The position numbers and the translations under genes were made by a program. Below are positions 23,829 to 24,712 of a DNA stretch of 24,712 nt, piece after piece. The DNA is from RGIG8748 sp045576175 (GTDB taxonomy: Bacteria > Bacillota > Clostridia > UMGS1810): assembly GCA_045576175.1 (NCBI GenBank), contig JAZNFW010000117.1:1-24712 (forward strand). The letters are read 5' to 3'. Each line of letters starts with the position of its first letter. Within the stretch, counting starts at the first letter, position 1. Under the pieces are notes generated by a model, which searched no databases, was not told the origin of the DNA, and worked only from the letters and a program-made list of their open reading frames with translations.

Positions 23829-23936
23829 ATAAGCACCTTTTAAGCCAAGCAAACCAATGTTTTATAAATTTGGGAGAATTTGGAAGAAAAGCAAAGAAAA
23901 CAAAAGATAATCTCTTTAAATCGGAATTGTTCTTGC

Positions 23937-23965
23937 TTGCAAATAACAGCCCAAATGATTAATAT
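23937..23965 (+). promoter_or_regulatory. Probable sigma-A promoter of groESL
   Basis: TTGCAA (23937-23942), 17 nt, TAATAT (23960-23965). Transcription would start just before the CIRCE element, the usual arrangement for HrcA control. The hexamers are moderate matches. Confidence 0.65.
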
Positions 23966-23977
23966 TATTAATAGGTT

Positions 23978-24004
23978 TTAGCACTCTTGCGTTTTGAGTG
24001 CTAA
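23978..24004. promoter_or_regulatory. CIRCE operator (HrcA binding site)
   Basis: TTAGCACTC, 9 nt, GAGTGCTAA: both arms match the CIRCE consensus exactly. HrcA repressor bound here represses groESL until heat stress draws GroEL away from HrcA. hrcA itself is outside the window. Confidence 0.97.
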
Positions 24005-24055
24005 CAAAATTCAACAATTATTGTGCCCCCGGCACATCGAAAGGAAGTAAAAGAT

Positions 24056-24340
24056 ATGACAATCAAACCATTAGCAGACAGAGTTGTAATTCAGATGGCA
24101 GAAGCCGAAGAAACAACCCAGAGCGGAATCGTTCTCCCAGGCAGTGCCAAAGAAAAGCCTCAGGTTGCAGAAGTTGTTGCTGTAGGACCCGGCGCTGTTG
24201 TTGACGGCAAAGTGGTTCCTATGGAAGTTAAAGTTGGCGACAAGGTTCTTATAAGCCAGTATGCCGGCACAACCATTAAGCTTGACGGCAAAGAAAACAT
24301 CATAGTAAGACAGGGCGATATACTCGCAGTTGTAGAGTAA
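24056..24340 (+). CDS. groES: Co-chaperonin GroES
   Basis: Ten-kilodalton lid of the GroEL folding chamber; seven copies form the ring. The 94-residue protein starts TIKPLADRVVIQ, has the mobile loop EETTQSGIVLPGSAKEKPQ (about 18-36) with the GIVLP contact motif, and ends near QGDILAVVE. I start it at the ATG at 24056-24058, preceded by AAAGGAAG; the upstream in-frame ATG at 24023 adds a run with no homology that lies in the leader. groEL follows after 13 nt. Confidence 0.97.
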   Translation: MTIKPLADRVVIQMAEAEETTQSGIVLPGSAKEKPQVAEVVAVGPGAVVDGKVVPMEVKVGDKVLISQYAGTTIKLDGKENIIVRQGDILAVVE

Positions 24341-24353
24341 GGAGGAATATAGT

Positions 24354-24712
24354 ATGGCAAAACAGATTTTATTTGGTGAAGAAGCAAGACGCGCTCTTCA
24401 AGCAGGCGTGGATCAGCTTGCAGACGCAGTTAAGATTACACTTGGACCCAAGGGCAGAAATGTAGTTCTCGACAAGAAGTTCGGCTCTCCCCTCATCACC
24501 AATGATGGTGTTACAATTGCAAAGGACATAGAGCTTGAAGATGCTTTTGAAAATATGGGCGCACAGCTCGTAAAGGAAGTTGCTACAAAGACAAACGATG
24601 TTGCAGGTGATGGTACAACTACCGCAACTCTTCTTGCACAGGCAATCATCCGTGAAGGTCTTAAGAATGTAACTGCAGGCGCTAACCCGATGATTGTAAA
24701 AAAAGGTATTCA
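24354..24712 (+). CDS. groEL: Chaperonin GroEL, 5' part, cut by the window edge
   Basis: First 119 codons of the 60-kDa chaperonin that folds proteins inside a double seven-membered ring. It reads AKQILFGEEARRALQAGVDQL, then VKITLGPKGRNVVLDKKFGSP with the nucleotide-binding LGPKG loop (about 30-34), and VAGDGTTTATLLAQA (about 84-98) with the conserved GDGTTT phosphate-binding motif. The ATG has AAGGAGG upstream. The frame is open to the end of the window, so the C-terminus is not visible. Confidence 0.97.
   Translation, partial: MAKQILFGEEARRALQAGVDQLADAVKITLGPKGRNVVLDKKFGSPLITNDGVTIAKDIELEDAFENMGAQLVKEVATKTNDVAGDGTTTATLLAQAIIREGLKNVTAGANPMIVKKGI

Noticed and set aside
23829..23936. Terminator between ychF and groES
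   Set aside because: No stem with a T-tract could be found; only short AT-rich direct repeats near 23870-23885.
1..24712. Defence system, mobile element, CRISPR array or biosynthetic cluster
   Set aside because: Every substantial reading frame on both strands is either a recognised conserved gene or an overlapping shadow; no repeats, integrase, transposase or precursor peptides were seen.

Overview
The window reads as a chromosomal core segment of a low-to-moderate-GC Gram-positive Firmicute, most likely an anaerobic gut clostridium (Oscillospirales/Lachnospirales-like). This rests on the gene order rimP-nusA-ylxR-ylxQ-infB-rbfA-nrnA-truB-ribF, a CIRCE-controlled groESL operon, spoVG, a YmfF/YmfH-type M16 pair, strong AGGAGG-type ribosome-binding sites and sigma-A promoters with 17-18 nt spacers. 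I see no phage, IS element, CRISPR array, tRNA or rRNA. Nearly every base is explained by about 25 conserved genes and their control sites.

Layout from left to right. (1) 10-3240, minus: mgtE, a MATE exporter and ywlG (DUF436), transcribed leftward from a promoter at 3488-3516 through a leader of about 240 nt that looks structured and may be a divergent Mg2+ (M-box-type) riboswitch. (2) 3532-6966, minus: an inactive/active M16 peptidase pair followed by lgt. (3) 7148-7525, plus: spoVG as a single-gene unit with a perfect sigma-A promoter and a strong terminator. (4) 7547-10752, plus: proS-lspA-rluD, ending in a bidirectional terminator shared with the convergent unit. (5) 10751-13592, minus: yebC-murA-yycJ, whose promoter is buried in an imperfect palindrome. 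(6) 13603-22568, minus: a ten-gene translation/transcription operon from rimP to a DUF1015 gene, with a hairpin in its leader and another between infB and rbfA. (7) 22606-23828, plus: ychF, divergent from rimP. (8) 23937 to the edge, plus: groES and the first 119 codons of groEL behind a perfect CIRCE operator.

Functionally, the rimP operon gathers ribosome maturation (RimP, RbfA), initiation (IF-2), transcription elongation/termination (NusA), RNA-binding partners (YlxR, YlxQ), short-RNA/pAp turnover (NrnA), tRNA modification (TruB) and flavin cofactor synthesis (RibF). Lgt and LspA, which perform consecutive steps of lipoprotein maturation, lie 6 kb apart on opposite strands. MurA serves peptidoglycan synthesis and MgtE supplies Mg2+.

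I did not find a convincing new multi-gene system. The observations most worth a second look are regulatory RNA and DNA structures: the mgtE leader and its sequestered ribosome-binding site, the rimP-nusA leader hairpin, the infB-rbfA hairpin and the palindromes at the yebC and ychF promoters. The DUF1015 gene is the least understood protein-coding gene. No gene-free stretch exceeds 300 bases; the largest are 22437-22730 and 3241-3531, and both are filled with promoters and hairpins.
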